In this document: one piece after another, positions 1 to 8,593 of the stretch
Layout: every line of letters starts with the position of its first letter
Position numbering within the stretch: position 1 is the stretch's first letter
Program-made: the position numbers and the translations under genes
Notes under the pieces: generated by a model
The model's input: the letters and a program-made list of their open reading frames with translations, nothing else
What the model was told of the DNA's origin: nothing
The model's database searches: none
DNA from: Pseudoprimorskyibacter insulae
GTDB taxonomy: Bacteria > Pseudomonadota > Alphaproteobacteria > Rhodobacterales > Rhodobacteraceae
Length of the DNA: 64,000 bases
Reading direction: 5' to 3'
Assembly (NCBI RefSeq): GCF_900302505.1
Contig: NZ_OMOJ01000001.1
Span: forward strand, 1-64,000

Positions 1-50
1 CAATGGTACTGCGTCTCAAGACGTGGGAGAGTAGGTCACCGCCAAACCTA
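1..50 (+). rRNA. rrf: 5S rRNA, 3' end (partial)
   Basis: The first 50 bases match the 3' third of a bacterial 5S rRNA: the GGTACTGCGTCTCAAGACG helix region, the GGGAGAGTAGGTC segment, then GCCAAACCT, which would close the molecule by pairing with its 5' end outside the window. The rest of the rRNA operon must lie upstream. The exact 3' end is uncertain by a few bases. Confidence 0.85.
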
Positions 51-96
51 GTAAAGACCAATAATAATTCTAAAACGATCACAAAAACAAACAAAT

Positions 97-128
97 CAGC
101 CCGCGTCAGAAATGACGCGGGCTGTTTT
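97..128 (+). terminator. rRNA operon terminator
   Basis: A perfect 12-bp stem (97-108 with 113-124) is closed by a GAAA tetraloop and followed by TTTT. It sits about 45 bases after the 5S end, as expected for a Rho-independent terminator of the rRNA operon. Confidence 0.9.
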
Positions 129-371
129 GTGTTCAGCTAAAGAAACTTCAAATCTAAACGTCATAACACTGACAAATCACTGTCATGACGATGTAATCCA
201 ACAGTCTTACGAGACCGGAATAGCCGCATCGAACATTGGTGCGGTCTCATTCGGAGATCTGGCTATGCTGCCTCTAAGCCCTTGGAAATTCGTCTGGCAA
301 TGCCTGTTTGGGCCCCGCCGTTTGTCGACGCACCTGAAGGTTCCCGCAACGCTGGATTTCTGACCCGGATC
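129..371. other. Gene-free stretch with phased PHO-box-like repeats and a hairpin
   Basis: No convincing gene lies between the rRNA terminator and the PagL-like gene. It holds three heptamers at 11-bp period, ACGTCAT (158-164), CTGACAA (169-175) and CTGTCAT (180-186), the arrangement PhoB recognises. A possible -10 TAATCC follows at 194-199. GAGACCG (211-217) can pair with CGGTCTC (242-248). Anything transcribed rightward would run antisense into the 3' end of the pagL-like gene. Small ORFs here look like noise. Confidence 0.4.
158..199 (+). promoter_or_regulatory. Candidate PHO box (three 11-bp phased units)
   Basis: CTGACAAATCACTGTCAT has two heptamers separated by 4 bp. The second is a perfect CTGTCAT. 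A third, weaker unit (ACGTCAT) lies exactly 11 bp upstream. TAATCC at 194-199 could serve as a -10. No obvious protein gene follows on this strand, so the target is unknown and chance occurrence is possible. Confidence 0.35.
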
Positions 372-893
372 TTACCGGATCGGGATGCTGACGCGCATCT
401 GAACCGTTTCGATGCCCGGATTGTTCTTATAAATCCCGGCATTGGACCGGTGATCGTAGCTGACGCCAAAGCGCCAGCCTGAGGGCGCCTCATATCCGAC
501 CTCAATGCCGGAGCGGAATTCAAGCGGGCCGCCCAGATCAAAGCCGCCATTGTCCATATAAAGACCCGGCATCGCGTGTAGTTGTGCGAACCACGGGCTG
601 CCATCGCGCAGGATGTCGTAGGTTTGCCCAAAGCCCAGCCAGGTTTCACCCTTTTCACCGATCGAAAATCCGACGGCATGACCGAAAGGCCCTGTCCGGT
701 GCCCCAGATCATAGCGCAGGTAGAGTTCGGACGCGGGTTTGGCACGGCGTTCTAGGACCTCGCCTGCCGAGATCGCAAAGCGCGGCGTGGTTTCTGTGCG
801 CCCAAAGCAGCCCAGTTCAGTCCCGCAATAATTTCGGTTCATGTCCGTTAGTCCCAGAACCAACATCATTACTGCGAACGTTCCGTCTGCCAT
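372..893 (-). CDS. pagL: PagL-type lipid A 3-O-deacylase (acyloxyacyl hydrolase family)
   Basis: This is predicted to be an outer-membrane beta-barrel enzyme that removes the 3-O-linked acyl chain of lipid A. The C-terminal third carries the family signature YDHRSNAG followed by NPGIE, giving the His-x-Ser pair used in catalysis. Alternating polar/aromatic strands (ELYLRYDL, TWLGFG, GIEVGYEA, WRFGVSYDH) suit a small barrel. I start at the ATG at 893 because a strong AGGAGG lies 6 bases upstream; a GTG at 926 would only add an arginine-rich tail. That gives 173 aa, near the usual PagL size. The N-terminus (MADGTFAVMMLVLGLTDM) is a weak signal peptide, which is odd for an exported protein. It is monocistronic and points toward the rRNA terminator. 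Confidence 0.7.
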   Translation of the reverse strand: MADGTFAVMMLVLGLTDMNRNYCGTELGCFGRTETTPRFAISAGEVLERRAKPASELYLRYDLGHRTGPFGHAVGFSIGEKGETWLGFGQTYDILRDGSPWFAQLHAMPGLYMDNGGFDLGGPLEFRSGIEVGYEAPSGWRFGVSYDHRSNAGIYKNNPGIETVQMRVSIPIR

Positions 894-938
894 GGCGCAC
901 CTCCTGCTTTGCATCAGGTGAAGCACACTCCCCGATGT

Positions 939-975
939 TTGTCACCCCTTAGCCATGAAAGTGGGTCGTTACAAA
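939..975 (+). promoter_or_regulatory. Weak PHO-box-like site upstream of phnC
   Basis: TTGTCAC (939-945), a 4-bp spacer and TAGCCAT (950-956) resemble two degenerate PHO heptamers. TACAAA (970-975) could be the -10. The match is poor (about 9 of 14 positions), and I report it mainly because phosphonate import genes are commonly PhoB-controlled. Confidence 0.25.
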
Positions 976-1048
976 ACCTTTACCGCATAGTCACATTCGC
1001 GTTGCGCAGCGCCGCTACCTGACGGGTCAAGAACGCAACGGGGGCCAC

Positions 1049-1855
1049 ATGCTGCTTGTCGAGAATCTGACGAAGTCTTTCGGATCGAACACTGCGGTGG
1101 ATCGTATGACCTTCGAAGTGGATCGCCCGATGATGATCGGGATCATCGGCCGTTCGGGCGCTGGCAAGTCCACGTTCCTGCGTATGATGAACCGGATGAC
1201 CCCGGCGAGTTCAGGGCGTTTGGTGTTCGAAGGCACAGACGTGTTGCAGCTGACTGGTGGCGGTATGCGCCAGTGGCAGTCGCAATGCGCGATGATCTTT
1301 CAGCAGTTCAATCTGGTGCCGCGTATGGATGTCGTGTCCAACGTGCTGCACGGAACGCTGAACCGTCGGTCGACCCTGGGGACGATGTTCAACCTGTATC
1401 CGACGGAAGACATTCACAAGGCCATCGATATTCTCGACCGTTTGGGCATCGCCGACCACGCGGCCAAGCGGGCCGAGGCTCTGTCTGGTGGTCAGCAACA
1501 GCGCGTGGCGATTGCCCGTGCACTGATGCAAGACCCCAAGGTCATTCTGGCGGATGAGCCGATTGCATCGCTCGACCCGATGAATGCGCAGATCGTGATG
1601 GATGCCCTGCGCCGTATCCACGACGAAGATGGCCGCATGGTCATTGCCAACCTGCATACGCTGGATACCGCCCGTCGCTATTGCGACCGCGTGATCGGCA
1701 TGCGCGACGGTCGGATCGTGTTCGACGGCTCGCCAGCGCAGCTAACCGTCGGCGTGGCGCGGGACATCTATGGCGCGGATGAGACCTTCTCGGAATCTGC
1801 GACCTCTACCGAAATTCGGGAACATACCGGCCATCAGGCTCGCGTTCCTGCGTAA
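1049..1855 (+). CDS. phnC: Phosphonate ABC transporter ATP-binding protein PhnC
   Basis: This cytoplasmic ATPase powers phosphonate uptake and is 268 aa, normal for PhnC. Walker A is GRSGAGKST (about residues 34-42), the ABC signature is LSGGQQQR, and Walker B is [13 protein letters not shown], with the PhnC-typical '[10 protein letters not shown]' wording. The start is the ATG preceding [11 protein letters not shown], with only a weak purine-rich ribosome site. It is followed after 50 bp by the binding-protein gene phnD and then both permease genes, so the importer is complete. The C-terminal ~25 residues after the nucleotide-binding domain are variable in the family. Confidence 0.95.
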   Translation: MLLVENLTKSFGSNTAVDRMTFEVDRPMMIGIIGRSGAGKSTFLRMMNRMTPASSGRLVFEGTDVLQLTGGGMRQWQSQCAMIFQQFNLVPRMDVVSNVLHGTLNRRSTLGTMFNLYPTEDIHKAIDILDRLGIADHAAKRAEALSGGQQQRVAIARALMQDPKVILADEPIASLDPMNAQIVMDALRRIHDEDGRMVIANLHTLDTARRYCDRVIGMRDGRIVFDGSPAQLTVGVARDIYGADETFSESATSTEIREHTGHQARVPA

Positions 1856-1863
1856 CCCCATTT

Positions 1864-1881
1864 CATCGACCCCGGTCGATG
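1864..1881 (+). other. Intercistronic hairpin before phnD
   Basis: CATCGAC (1864-1870) pairs perfectly with GTCGATG (1875-1881) across a CCCG loop, 24 bases before the phnD start. There is no T-run, so it is more likely an RNA processing or stability element than a terminator. Confidence 0.35.
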
Positions 1882-1905
1882 GCCGGGGCAACGCAACGGA
1901 GAAAG

Positions 1906-2820
1906 ATGATGAAAAAACTGATCGCTGCCGCTCTGGCAACCACTGCTCTGGCCGCACCGGCATTTGCCGATAGCCACGGCATCACTGAATTCAACATCGG
2001 CCTGCTGGGCGGTGAAAACGCTCAGGACCGTCTGAACTCGAACGAGTGCCTGCGCGCTTATGCCGAAGAAGCCCTTGGCGTTCCGGTTAAGCTGTTTGCA
2101 CCTGCCGACTATAACGGCGTTATCCAGGGTTTGCTGGGCGGCACCCTTCAGATGTCGTGGCTGGGCGCGTCGTCCTATGCGGCAACCTATCTGGCCGACC
2201 CCGAAGCGGTTGAGCCGGTTCTGGTCAAGATCAACCTCGATGGCTCCTACGGCTATCACTCGATCGGCTTTGCCCGCAAAGATAGCGGCATCACCTCGCT
2301 GGACGACATGGCAGGCAAAACCTTCGGCTTTGGCGATCCGAACTCGACCTCGGGTTACCTGATCCCGTCGATCGAAATCCCGATGTACAAAGACGGCATC
2401 ACCATGGAATCCGGCCAGTACTTCGGCGAAGTTAAGTTCACCGGCGGCCATGAGCAGACCATCGTGGCAGTAAACAATGGTGATATCGACGGCGGTGTGA
2501 CCTGGGCCGATGGTCAGGGCGCATGGGAAGACGGCTACAACTCGGGCGCGCTGCGCAAAGCGGTTGATGCTGGCCTGATCGACATGAACGATCTGGTTGA
2601 AATCTGGCGCTCGAAGCCGATCCCGGAGGGCCCGGTTGTTCTGGCGAAATCGCTGCCGCAGGATGTCAAAGACAAGATGACCGCGCTGGTTGATGGCCTC
2701 TACGAAGCCGATCCCGATTGCGCCTATGGCGTTGCGGCTGGCGACTCGCTCGGCTTCGATCCGATCACCCATGACGCCTATGTTTCGATCATCGAAGCAC
2801 GTAAGGCCAAGAGCAACTAA
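1906..2820 (+). CDS. phnD: Phosphonate ABC transporter substrate-binding protein PhnD
   Basis: This periplasmic protein captures phosphonates for the PhnE permeases. A clear Sec signal peptide (MMKKLIAAALATTALAAPAFA, cleaved near residue 21) precedes a PhnD-type domain containing the family blocks IGLLGGENAQDRL, SWLGASSYA and FGFGDPNSTSGYL. Two adjacent ATGs (1906, 1909) follow GGAG at 1898-1901; either is possible, and an upstream in-frame ATG at 1879 falls inside the hairpin and is rejected. The mature protein is about 283 aa. Acidic and codon-optimised composition suggests high expression, consistent with the partial terminator that follows it. Confidence 0.95.
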   Translation: MMKKLIAAALATTALAAPAFADSHGITEFNIGLLGGENAQDRLNSNECLRAYAEEALGVPVKLFAPADYNGVIQGLLGGTLQMSWLGASSYAATYLADPEAVEPVLVKINLDGSYGYHSIGFARKDSGITSLDDMAGKTFGFGDPNSTSGYLIPSIEIPMYKDGITMESGQYFGEVKFTGGHEQTIVAVNNGDIDGGVTWADGQGAWEDGYNSGALRKAVDAGLIDMNDLVEIWRSKPIPEGPVVLAKSLPQDVKDKMTALVDGLYEADPDCAYGVAAGDSLGFDPITHDAYVSIIEARKAKSN

Positions 2821-2835
2821 TCCGCTCTACCCATT

Positions 2836-2869
2836 GGGCCCTGCCATCCGGCGGGGCCCTTTTTGTTTG
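2836..2869 (+). terminator. Attenuating terminator between phnD and phnE
   Basis: GGGCCC plus four further pairs (2836-2845 with 2850-2859, one T-G wobble, ATCC loop) is followed by TTTTTGTTTG. This is a canonical intrinsic terminator inside an operon, placed where importer operons often reduce permease expression relative to the binding protein. Confidence 0.75.
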
Positions 2870-2877
2870 AGAGAGAC

Positions 2878-3738
2878 ATGAGCCTTAGCCCGAACCCCCC
2901 GCACGATCCACGCGCCAATTATATCCAAATGATGCAGCGCAAGCGCCTTTACGGCGGACTGACCATGGCGATTTTCGCCTTGCTTTTGGTGTCGGGCTTC
3001 ATGCTGGCCAATGATCGGAATGCCGGTGGCTTCTGGTCGGGCCTTCCGCATGTTCTGGATTTCCCCGCCGACGTCTGGGCCGATGCCGCGCCGAAGGTGG
3101 ATCAACTGCCGGGGCATTTTCTGACCTTCTTCCCGTCCTTGCTGGAAACCATCAATATCGCCGCAGTATCGACGCTGATCGGTGCCGCGATTGCGGTGGT
3201 TCTTTCCATGTTGGCAACGCGAGGACTGGCGCTTTGGCCGCGGGCGATCCCGGTGTTTCGCCGTGCGATGGACATCATGCGCGCCATGCCCGAAATCGTC
3301 ATCGCATTGGTTTTGATCTTTGTGCTGGGCGGCGGCCCGGTTCCGGCGATGATCGCGATCACGTTTCACACCGCTGGCGCCTTGGGGAAACTGTTTTCCG
3401 AGGTGAATGAAAACGCCGATCTAAAGCCCATCGAAGGGCTGCAATCGGTTGGCGCAGGCTGGGTTCAGCGGATGTGGCTGGGCGTGATCCCGCAGGTTGC
3501 GCCGAACTACTTCAGCTACGGCCTGCTGCGGTTTGAAATCAACATCCGCGCCTCGGCAATCCTTGGGTTCGTTGGTGCGGGCGGCATCGGGTACGAACTG
3601 AAGAACGCCATGTCTTGGGGACTTGGCAAATTCGACGAAGCCGCCGCGATCTTCATTCTGCTGTTCTTGACGATTGTGGTCTTTGACCAACTGTCCAGCC
3701 GCGTCCGCCAAGGCCTAATCCACAAGGGGGGCCACTGA
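2878..3738 (+). CDS. phnE: Phosphonate ABC transporter permease PhnE (first copy)
   Basis: This inner-membrane subunit of the phosphonate importer is 286 aa. It has a hydrophobic helix near residues 22-42, and from about residue 85 the BPD_transp_1 core with the EAA-like coupling loop (EGLQSVGAGWVQRMWLGVIPQ) and the PhnE-type GAGGIGYEL. I start at the ATG at 2878, preceded by GAGAGA; a TTG at 2863 lies inside the terminator hairpin and is rejected. Its stop overlaps the start of the second permease gene by one base, so the two permeases are probably translated together and form a heterodimer. Confidence 0.93.
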   Translation: MSLSPNPPHDPRANYIQMMQRKRLYGGLTMAIFALLLVSGFMLANDRNAGGFWSGLPHVLDFPADVWADAAPKVDQLPGHFLTFFPSLLETINIAAVSTLIGAAIAVVLSMLATRGLALWPRAIPVFRRAMDIMRAMPEIVIALVLIFVLGGGPVPAMIAITFHTAGALGKLFSEVNENADLKPIEGLQSVGAGWVQRMWLGVIPQVAPNYFSYGLLRFEINIRASAILGFVGAGGIGYELKNAMSWGLGKFDEAAAIFILLFLTIVVFDQLSSRVRQGLIHKGGH

Positions 3739-5048
3739 TGGCTGCGTCCGACCTGTATCAGTCTTCTGAGCGACTGTTTCGCCGCAAGCAGCTGATTGGC
3801 TTTGCCTTCCCGGCGGTGATCTTGACCTATTTGGTTTACGTGTTCTTTGCCTTCGACATTCTGGGGCTGGCCGAACGCGCACGCTGGGACAATGGCGCGA
3901 CCTTGGTGCGCGACACCTATAGCTATAAAACCCACGTCACCCGCGACAACCGCAATGGCGAAACGAGCATCGCTGTTGAAGGCGAACGCAAAGGCTCATA
4001 TCCCGATGGTATGGTGCCGCCTTGGGTCGCCGCATCTGGTGACACTGTGACGATCGATCTGAAAGACGGTCACCGCGTGACCTTCCTGCCGAACAATGGC
4101 TTGCGCTATGAGGTGCCGGGCTTTGGCGTGATCGAGGCGGCCATCGTGAACCGCGCGGTGCAAACCAATCTTGGCGACACGGTTCCGGATTGGGTGTCCC
4201 TGTCGCGCAGCCGTCTGGACATCACCACCGATGCGGGCCGCGTTAGCCTGACCCGCAACAAGACTGAGGTGTTCCGATATTCCTTCGGGTGGGAGCTGTT
4301 CTTCTATACCTTCACCAGCCCGTACCACGGTCATTCCCTAACCGATATTCTGTTCGGCCCGCAGATCGACCCGACCCGCAGCAACCTGATCGGCGCAGTT
4401 CAGGACTTTTGGTACAACCCGATGTGGCAGCACGGGATGGTTGTTTGGGCAATGTTCGAAACGATTCTGATGGCATTCCTTGGTACGTTCGGCGCCGCCA
4501 TCATCGCGTTGCCGCTTGGGTTCATGGCCGCCCGCAACTTCAACCGCATCATGCCCGCCCGCTTTGCCGTGCGCCGCGTGTTTGACTTTTTGCGCGGGGT
4601 GGATGGGCTGATCTGGACCATCGTTCTTAGCCGCGCCTTCGGCCCCGGCCCGATGACCGGCGCGCTGGCGATCTTGCTGACGGACACCGGATCTTTCGGC
4701 AAGATGTTCTCAGAGGCGTTGGAAAACGTCGATCCCAAACAGATCGACGGCGTCGCCTCTACCGGGGCCAAGCCGCTGCAACGCTACCGGTTTGGGGTCA
4801 TCCCGCAGATCACGCCCGTTCTGCTCAGCCAAGTGCTTTATTATCTGGAATCGAACACCCGGTCCGCCACCATCATCGGCGCGATCACCGGCGGGGGCAT
4901 TGGTCTGTTGTTGACGCAAGCCATCATCACCCAAAAAGACTGGGAAGAGGTGAGCTATTACATCATTCTGATCTTGCTCATGGTGATGCTGATGGACACG
5001 GTTTCGGGCTGGCTGCGCCGAAAACTAATCCGCGGCCAAGACGCCTGA
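3738..5048 (+). CDS. phnE2: Phosphonate ABC transporter permease PhnE (second copy, with periplasmic insertion)
   Basis: This is the partner permease of the upstream PhnE. At 436 aa it is far longer than a normal PhnE (about 260-290). The first membrane helix lies at about residues 17-38. Residues ~45-205 form a soluble, probably periplasmic, insertion of unknown fold, and the BPD_transp_1 core with the coupling loop and [12 protein letters not shown] occupies the C-terminal half. The ATG overlaps the previous TGA. The next gene follows after 11 bp. The insertion might contact PhnD; that is inference. Confidence 0.9.
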   Translation: MAASDLYQSSERLFRRKQLIGFAFPAVILTYLVYVFFAFDILGLAERARWDNGATLVRDTYSYKTHVTRDNRNGETSIAVEGERKGSYPDGMVPPWVAASGDTVTIDLKDGHRVTFLPNNGLRYEVPGFGVIEAAIVNRAVQTNLGDTVPDWVSLSRSRLDITTDAGRVSLTRNKTEVFRYSFGWELFFYTFTSPYHGHSLTDILFGPQIDPTRSNLIGAVQDFWYNPMWQHGMVVWAMFETILMAFLGTFGAAIIALPLGFMAARNFNRIMPARFAVRRVFDFLRGVDGLIWTIVLSRAFGPGPMTGALAILLTDTGSFGKMFSEALENVDPKQIDGVASTGAKPLQRYRFGVIPQITPVLLSQVLYYLESNTRSATIIGAITGGGIGLLLTQAIITQKDWEEVSYYIILILLMVMLMDTVSGWLRRKLIRGQDA

Positions 5049-5059
5049 AGGGATACGCG

Positions 5060-5677
5060 ATGCCCAGACTGTCCGAAACCGCGCCCTACGTGCATCCCGA
5101 TTGTCAGATCGGCAATTCCACCTTTGGACGCTTTGTTGAAATCGGCCAAGGCAGCCGGGTGCTGAACAGCAGCTTTGACGACTATTCCTATTGTGACCGC
5201 TATGTCGATATTGCCAATGCGACCATTGGCAAGTTCGCCAATATCGCCAGCTTCACGCGGATCGGGCCGACCGATCACCCGATGGGGCAGGCGTCATTGC
5301 ATCACTTCCTCTACCGGTCTTCGGACTATTGGGATGATGTCGAAAACGATGCCGACTTCTTTGCCCGCCGTGCTGCCCGCCGGTCCGAGATTGGGCATGA
5401 CACCTGGATCGGTCACGGCGCGATAATCCGGCCCGAGGTGCGGATCGGCCATGGTGCGGTTGTCGGGGCAGGGGCCGTGGTGACGCGGGATGTGCCCGAT
5501 TACCATATCGTGACGGGCGTCCCCGCCACCCCGATGCGCGCCCGGTTCCCGGAGGACATCGCCCAGCGGCTCTTGGCCTTGGCGTGGTGGGATTGGTCGC
5601 ATGACGTTCTAAAAGAGCGGCTACCCGATTTCCGGGCCATGCCGATTGAGGCGTTCCTTGAAAAGTATGAGGCCTAA
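5060..5677 (+). CDS. Phosphonate-associated hexapeptide-repeat transferase
   Basis: This 205-aa left-handed beta-helix acyltransferase belongs to the DapH/CysE/chloramphenicol-acetyltransferase superfamily. Imperfect hexapeptide repeats run through residues ~15-75 and ~110-150 ([49 protein letters not shown]). Proteins of this type recur beside phn genes and are named 'phosphonate metabolism protein, transferase hexapeptide repeat family'. Its substrate is unknown, and acetylation of an aminophosphonate, as PhnO does with another fold, is only a possibility. It ends the importer operon, and its stop codon overlaps the stop of the convergent phnF by three bases. Confidence 0.85.
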   Translation: MPRLSETAPYVHPDCQIGNSTFGRFVEIGQGSRVLNSSFDDYSYCDRYVDIANATIGKFANIASFTRIGPTDHPMGQASLHHFLYRSSDYWDDVENDADFFARRAARRSEIGHDTWIGHGAIIRPEVRIGHGAVVGAGAVVTRDVPDYHIVTGVPATPMRARFPEDIAQRLLALAWWDWSHDVLKERLPDFRAMPIEAFLEKYEA

Positions 5678-6393
5678 CCGTCCTTAAGCGTCAGCGCCAC
5701 GCGATCCCCGGCAAACCATGTCCGTCCACGCTCAACCGGAGTGCCGTTCAGATCGGTGTTCACACTCAGGGTGTACAGCAGCGCATCGCCTTCGCGGACG
5801 GCCAAATGAATGGCTTGCGTCGCGGTGGCATGTTCGGCGGTGATGCGCGTTTCGGCGCGGATGTAGTCGGCAACCCCGGATCGTCGCAGTGCTTCGGTGA
5901 TGGATGTGACCGTCTCAAACGCTTCGGGCAGGCCGGGCAAACGGTCCAAGGGAAAGACGGATTGGAACAGGGCAACCGGCGTATCTTCGGACAGGGACAG
6001 GCCTTCGACCACGAACACTTTCGCCGCTTCAGAAAGGTGCAGCGCCTCACGCTCGGACGCGTCGGCAAGGCGGGTTTCGCGGCGCAGGATCTTCTTTTGG
6101 GGCAACCGCCCCGAGGCTTGGATGTTCTGATGAAAGCGCACCCGCCGCCCCAAGGGATATTCGGTGGATTGGGCCTCAACAAAAATACCGGATCCGCGCC
6201 GGCTGCGCACCAAGCCGCGATCGGCCATATCCGACAGCGCCCGCCGAACGGTGTGCCGGTTAACAATAAAGCGCTGCGCCAGCTCTTGTTCGGTGGGCAG
6301 TTTGCTGCCCGGCGGATAGTGGCCAGCGGCCAAATCGGCCTCCAGCGCGGTGGCGATGGATTTCCATAGGGGGGTGCGCGGGCTGGTCGTCAT
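5674..6393 (-). CDS. phnF: GntR-family transcriptional regulator PhnF
   Basis: The protein (239 aa) has an N-terminal winged HTH at residues ~8-75 ([33 protein letters not shown]) and a C-terminal UTRA ligand domain, the HutC/PhnF subfamily. It is divergent from phnG, and the shared 81-bp gap contains a perfect inverted repeat (6443-6474), its likely operator. The start is the ATG opening [14 protein letters not shown]; the open frame extends far upstream, but that region overlaps phnG and is not coding. PhnF proteins repress phosphonate genes, so the expected role is control of phnG-phnN. Confidence 0.92.
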   Translation of the reverse strand: MTTSPRTPLWKSIATALEADLAAGHYPPGSKLPTEQELAQRFIVNRHTVRRALSDMADRGLVRSRRGSGIFVEAQSTEYPLGRRVRFHQNIQASGRLPQKKILRRETRLADASEREALHLSEAAKVFVVEGLSLSEDTPVALFQSVFPLDRLPGLPEAFETVTSITEALRRSGVADYIRAETRITAEHATATQAIHLAVREGDALLYTLSVNTDLNGTPVERGRTWFAGDRVALTLKDG

Positions 6394-6414
6394 GAAGGTT
6401 TCACAAAATTCTTG

Positions 6415-6444
6415 TTGCCGACAGGACGGCCCGATTGGTACGAT
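6415..6444 (+). promoter_or_regulatory. Possible phnG promoter
   Basis: TTGCCG (6415-6420) and TACGAT (6439-6444) are separated by 18 bp. The -10 would overlap the left arm of the PhnF operator, which would suit repression. The match to consensus is modest. Confidence 0.3.
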
Positions 6445-6474
6445 TAGTCTAGTTGTATAGGAATCTAGACTAAT
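6443..6474. promoter_or_regulatory. PhnF operator (perfect inverted repeat)
   Basis: ATTAGTCTAG (6443-6452) and CTAGACTAAT (6465-6474) are perfect 10-bp arms separated by 12 bp. The right arm ends at the base before the phnG ATG. Its location between phnF and phnG and its symmetry make it the best candidate binding site for PhnF. Confidence 0.75.
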
Positions 6475-6933
6475 ATGCAAGCTGTCCACTCCCCCTCTGA
6501 CGCAGAGCGAAAAACCTGGCTTAGCCTGCTGGCCAAGGCCGATGCGGCGCAGCTTGCAGACTGCGTCGCACACTTCAACGACACGGCATTCGACTGGCTG
6601 CGCCAGCCCGAAATTGGCAGCGTCATGGTGAGGGGTCGCGCGGGCGGCACGGGGGCAGCCTTCAATCTGGGTGAATTGACAATCACCCGCTGCGCCCTGC
6701 GTCTGACTGGGTCCGAGGCGGTCGGCTATGGCCATGTGCAGGGGCGTGACAAAACGCACGCCCGCAACGCGGCGCTGGTCGATGCCCTGATGCAGACCGC
6801 CCACGCGGATGACGTCATGGCCCATGTTCTGACTCCCCTTCAGCGTACACAAGATGCCAAGGCCAAGGCCCGCGCCGAAAAAGCGGCGGCCACAAAGGTC
6901 GAGTTCTTCACCATGGTTCGAGGAGAGGATTGA
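6475..6933 (+). CDS. phnG: C-P lyase subunit PhnG
   Basis: This small subunit (152 aa) of the PhnGHIJ carbon-phosphorus lyase core couples phosphonate to ATP-derived ribose triphosphate together with PhnI, H and L. Recognisable PhnG blocks are ERKTWLSLLAKADAAQL, MVRGRAGGTGAAFNLGE and GHVQGRDKTHA. The ATG directly abuts the operator arm. Only a distant GGA (6460-6462) could be a ribosome site, so translation may be weak or leaderless. The TGA overlaps the phnH ATG. Confidence 0.93.
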   Translation: MQAVHSPSDAERKTWLSLLAKADAAQLADCVAHFNDTAFDWLRQPEIGSVMVRGRAGGTGAAFNLGELTITRCALRLTGSEAVGYGHVQGRDKTHARNAALVDALMQTAHADDVMAHVLTPLQRTQDAKAKARAEKAAATKVEFFTMVRGED

Positions 6934-7499
6934 TGCAGATTGCCGCTCAGCGTGGGTTCGACATGCCTGCCTACGATTCCGCCAATGCCTTTCGCGCCGC
7001 GATGTCGGCAATTGCTCGCCCCGGCACGATCCAGACCATTGCACCGATTGCGGCGGATCTGCCGTTTTCGCAGGCGGCGGCCGTTCTGTTGCTGACGCTG
7101 TGCGACCATGAAACGTCGCTGTTTCTGGCGCCGGATCTGGACACGCCCGAGGCCCGCCACTGGATCGCCTTCCACTGCGGTGCGCCTTTGGCCACCAAGG
7201 CCGATGCGATGTTTGCGCTTGGGTCGTGGGACGCGCTGGCCCCGCTGGACGATTACGCGCAAGGCACGCCCGAATACCCGGACCGGTCTGCCACGTTGAT
7301 TGTCGAGATGCCCGAGATCACGCAAGCCGGCCCGCGCCTGACCGGCCCCGGCATCCAGACCGAGGCGTATTTGGCCCTGCCGGACACAGCCAGCCTGATG
7401 GCCAACCACGCCAAATTCCCGCGCGGCGTCGATCTGTTCCTGACAAGCGGATGCCAGATCGCCGCGCTGCCCCGTTCCACCAAGATTGAGGTGCGCTGA
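6933..7499 (+). CDS. phnH: C-P lyase subunit PhnH
   Basis: PhnH is a core-complex subunit of 188 aa. It shows the expected opening (QRGFDMPAYDSANAFRAAMSA, written here in part) and the C-terminal block FPRGVDLFLTSG, followed by a short tail reading LPRSTKIEV. The start is the ATG at 6933, preceded by GAGGAGAGG; the TTG one codon earlier is less likely. It overlaps phnG by one base and phnI by one base, fitting tight translational coupling across the lyase operon. Confidence 0.92.
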   Translation: MQIAAQRGFDMPAYDSANAFRAAMSAIARPGTIQTIAPIAADLPFSQAAAVLLLTLCDHETSLFLAPDLDTPEARHWIAFHCGAPLATKADAMFALGSWDALAPLDDYAQGTPEYPDRSATLIVEMPEITQAGPRLTGPGIQTEAYLALPDTASLMANHAKFPRGVDLFLTSGCQIAALPRSTKIEVR

Positions 7500-8593
7500 T
7501 GTATGTGGCTGTGAAGGGTGGCGAAAAGGCCATCGACAATGCCCATAGCTGGCTGGCCGAAGAACGCCGCGGCGATGTGGCGGTCCCGGATCTGACGGTT
7601 GATCAAATCCGCGAACAAATGGCGTTGGCCGTTCATCGGGTCATGGCCGAAGGCTCGCTCTATGACCCGGATCTGGCGGCGCTTGCGATCAAACAGGCGC
7701 GGGGTGATCTGATCGAAGCGATTTTCCTGATCCGCGCCTACCGGACCACGCTGCCGCGTCTGGGCCATTCGCGTCCGATTGAGACCGACGACATGGCCTG
7801 TGATCGCCGCATCAGCGCGACGTTCAAGGATTTGCCCGGCGGGCAGGTGCTGGGGCCGACCTTCGATTACACGCATCGCCTGCTGGATTTCAAACTGGCC
7901 GCCGAGGGCGAAGCCCTGGCCGATACCGCGCCAATCGCTCCGGTGGACCAAGCGCCGATGCCCCGTGTGACCGAATTTCTGAACCGCGACGGGTTGATCC
8001 AGACCGAGCAAGCCTCGGACGCAACCCCGCCGGACATGACCCGCGCGCCCATGGCCTATCCCGCCGGGCGGCCGCTGCGCTTGCAAGCGCTCAGCCGTGG
8101 GGACGAAGGGTTCTTGCTCGGCATGGCCTATTCCAGTCAACGCGGCTATGCCCGGAACCACCCGTTCGTCGGTGAATTGCGCATCGGCAAAGTCCCCGTT
8201 TCGATGGAGATCCCGGAACTGGGCTTTGACATTGAGATCGGCGAAATCACCGTGACCGAATGTGAAACCGTGAACCAATTCGCAGGCTCCAAGACCGAAC
8301 CGGCGCAGTTCACCCGTGGTTATGGGCTGGTCTTTGGCCAGACGGAACGCAAGGCGATTTCGATGGCTCTGGTCGACCGGGCGCTGCGCTGGCAGGAACT
8401 GGGCGAAGACAACGTCGGCGCCCCCGCGCAGGACGAAGAATTTGTCATCAGCCATTCGGACAACATTCAAGCCACCGGCTTTCTGGAGCATATCAAATTG
8501 CCCCATTACGTCGATTTTCAATCCGAACTGGAGCTGGTGCGCCGCATGCGCCTAGCTGCCGGTGCCGATGAGGTGAAGGAGGCGGCAGAATGA
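7499..8593 (+). CDS. phnI: C-P lyase subunit PhnI
   Basis: PhnI is the nucleosidase/transferase subunit that, with PhnG, H and L, displaces adenine of ATP with the phosphonate to give ribose 1-phosphonate 5-triphosphate. The length of 364 aa is normal. Conserved blocks seen include YVAVKGGEKAIDNAHSWLA at the N-terminus, FDYTHRLLDFKLA, MAYSSQRGYARNHPFVGELR and GYGLVFGQTERKAISMALVD. The start ATG overlaps the phnH stop and the 3' end overlaps the phnJ ATG by four bases. Confidence 0.95.
   Translation: MYVAVKGGEKAIDNAHSWLAEERRGDVAVPDLTVDQIREQMALAVHRVMAEGSLYDPDLAALAIKQARGDLIEAIFLIRAYRTTLPRLGHSRPIETDDMACDRRISATFKDLPGGQVLGPTFDYTHRLLDFKLAAEGEALADTAPIAPVDQAPMPRVTEFLNRDGLIQTEQASDATPPDMTRAPMAYPAGRPLRLQALSRGDEGFLLGMAYSSQRGYARNHPFVGELRIGKVPVSMEIPELGFDIEIGEITVTECETVNQFAGSKTEPAQFTRGYGLVFGQTERKAISMALVDRALRWQELGEDNVGAPAQDEEFVISHSDNIQATGFLEHIKLPHYVDFQSELELVRRMRLAAGADEVKEAAE

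Noticed and set aside
112-363. Possible 83-residue protein after the rRNA terminator
   Set aside because: It begins inside the terminator stem, has no ribosome site and no recognisable composition.
5674-7044. Longer PhnF protein starting near 7044
   Set aside because: The N-terminal extension would run antisense through phnG and into phnH; PhnF homologues begin at the chosen ATG.
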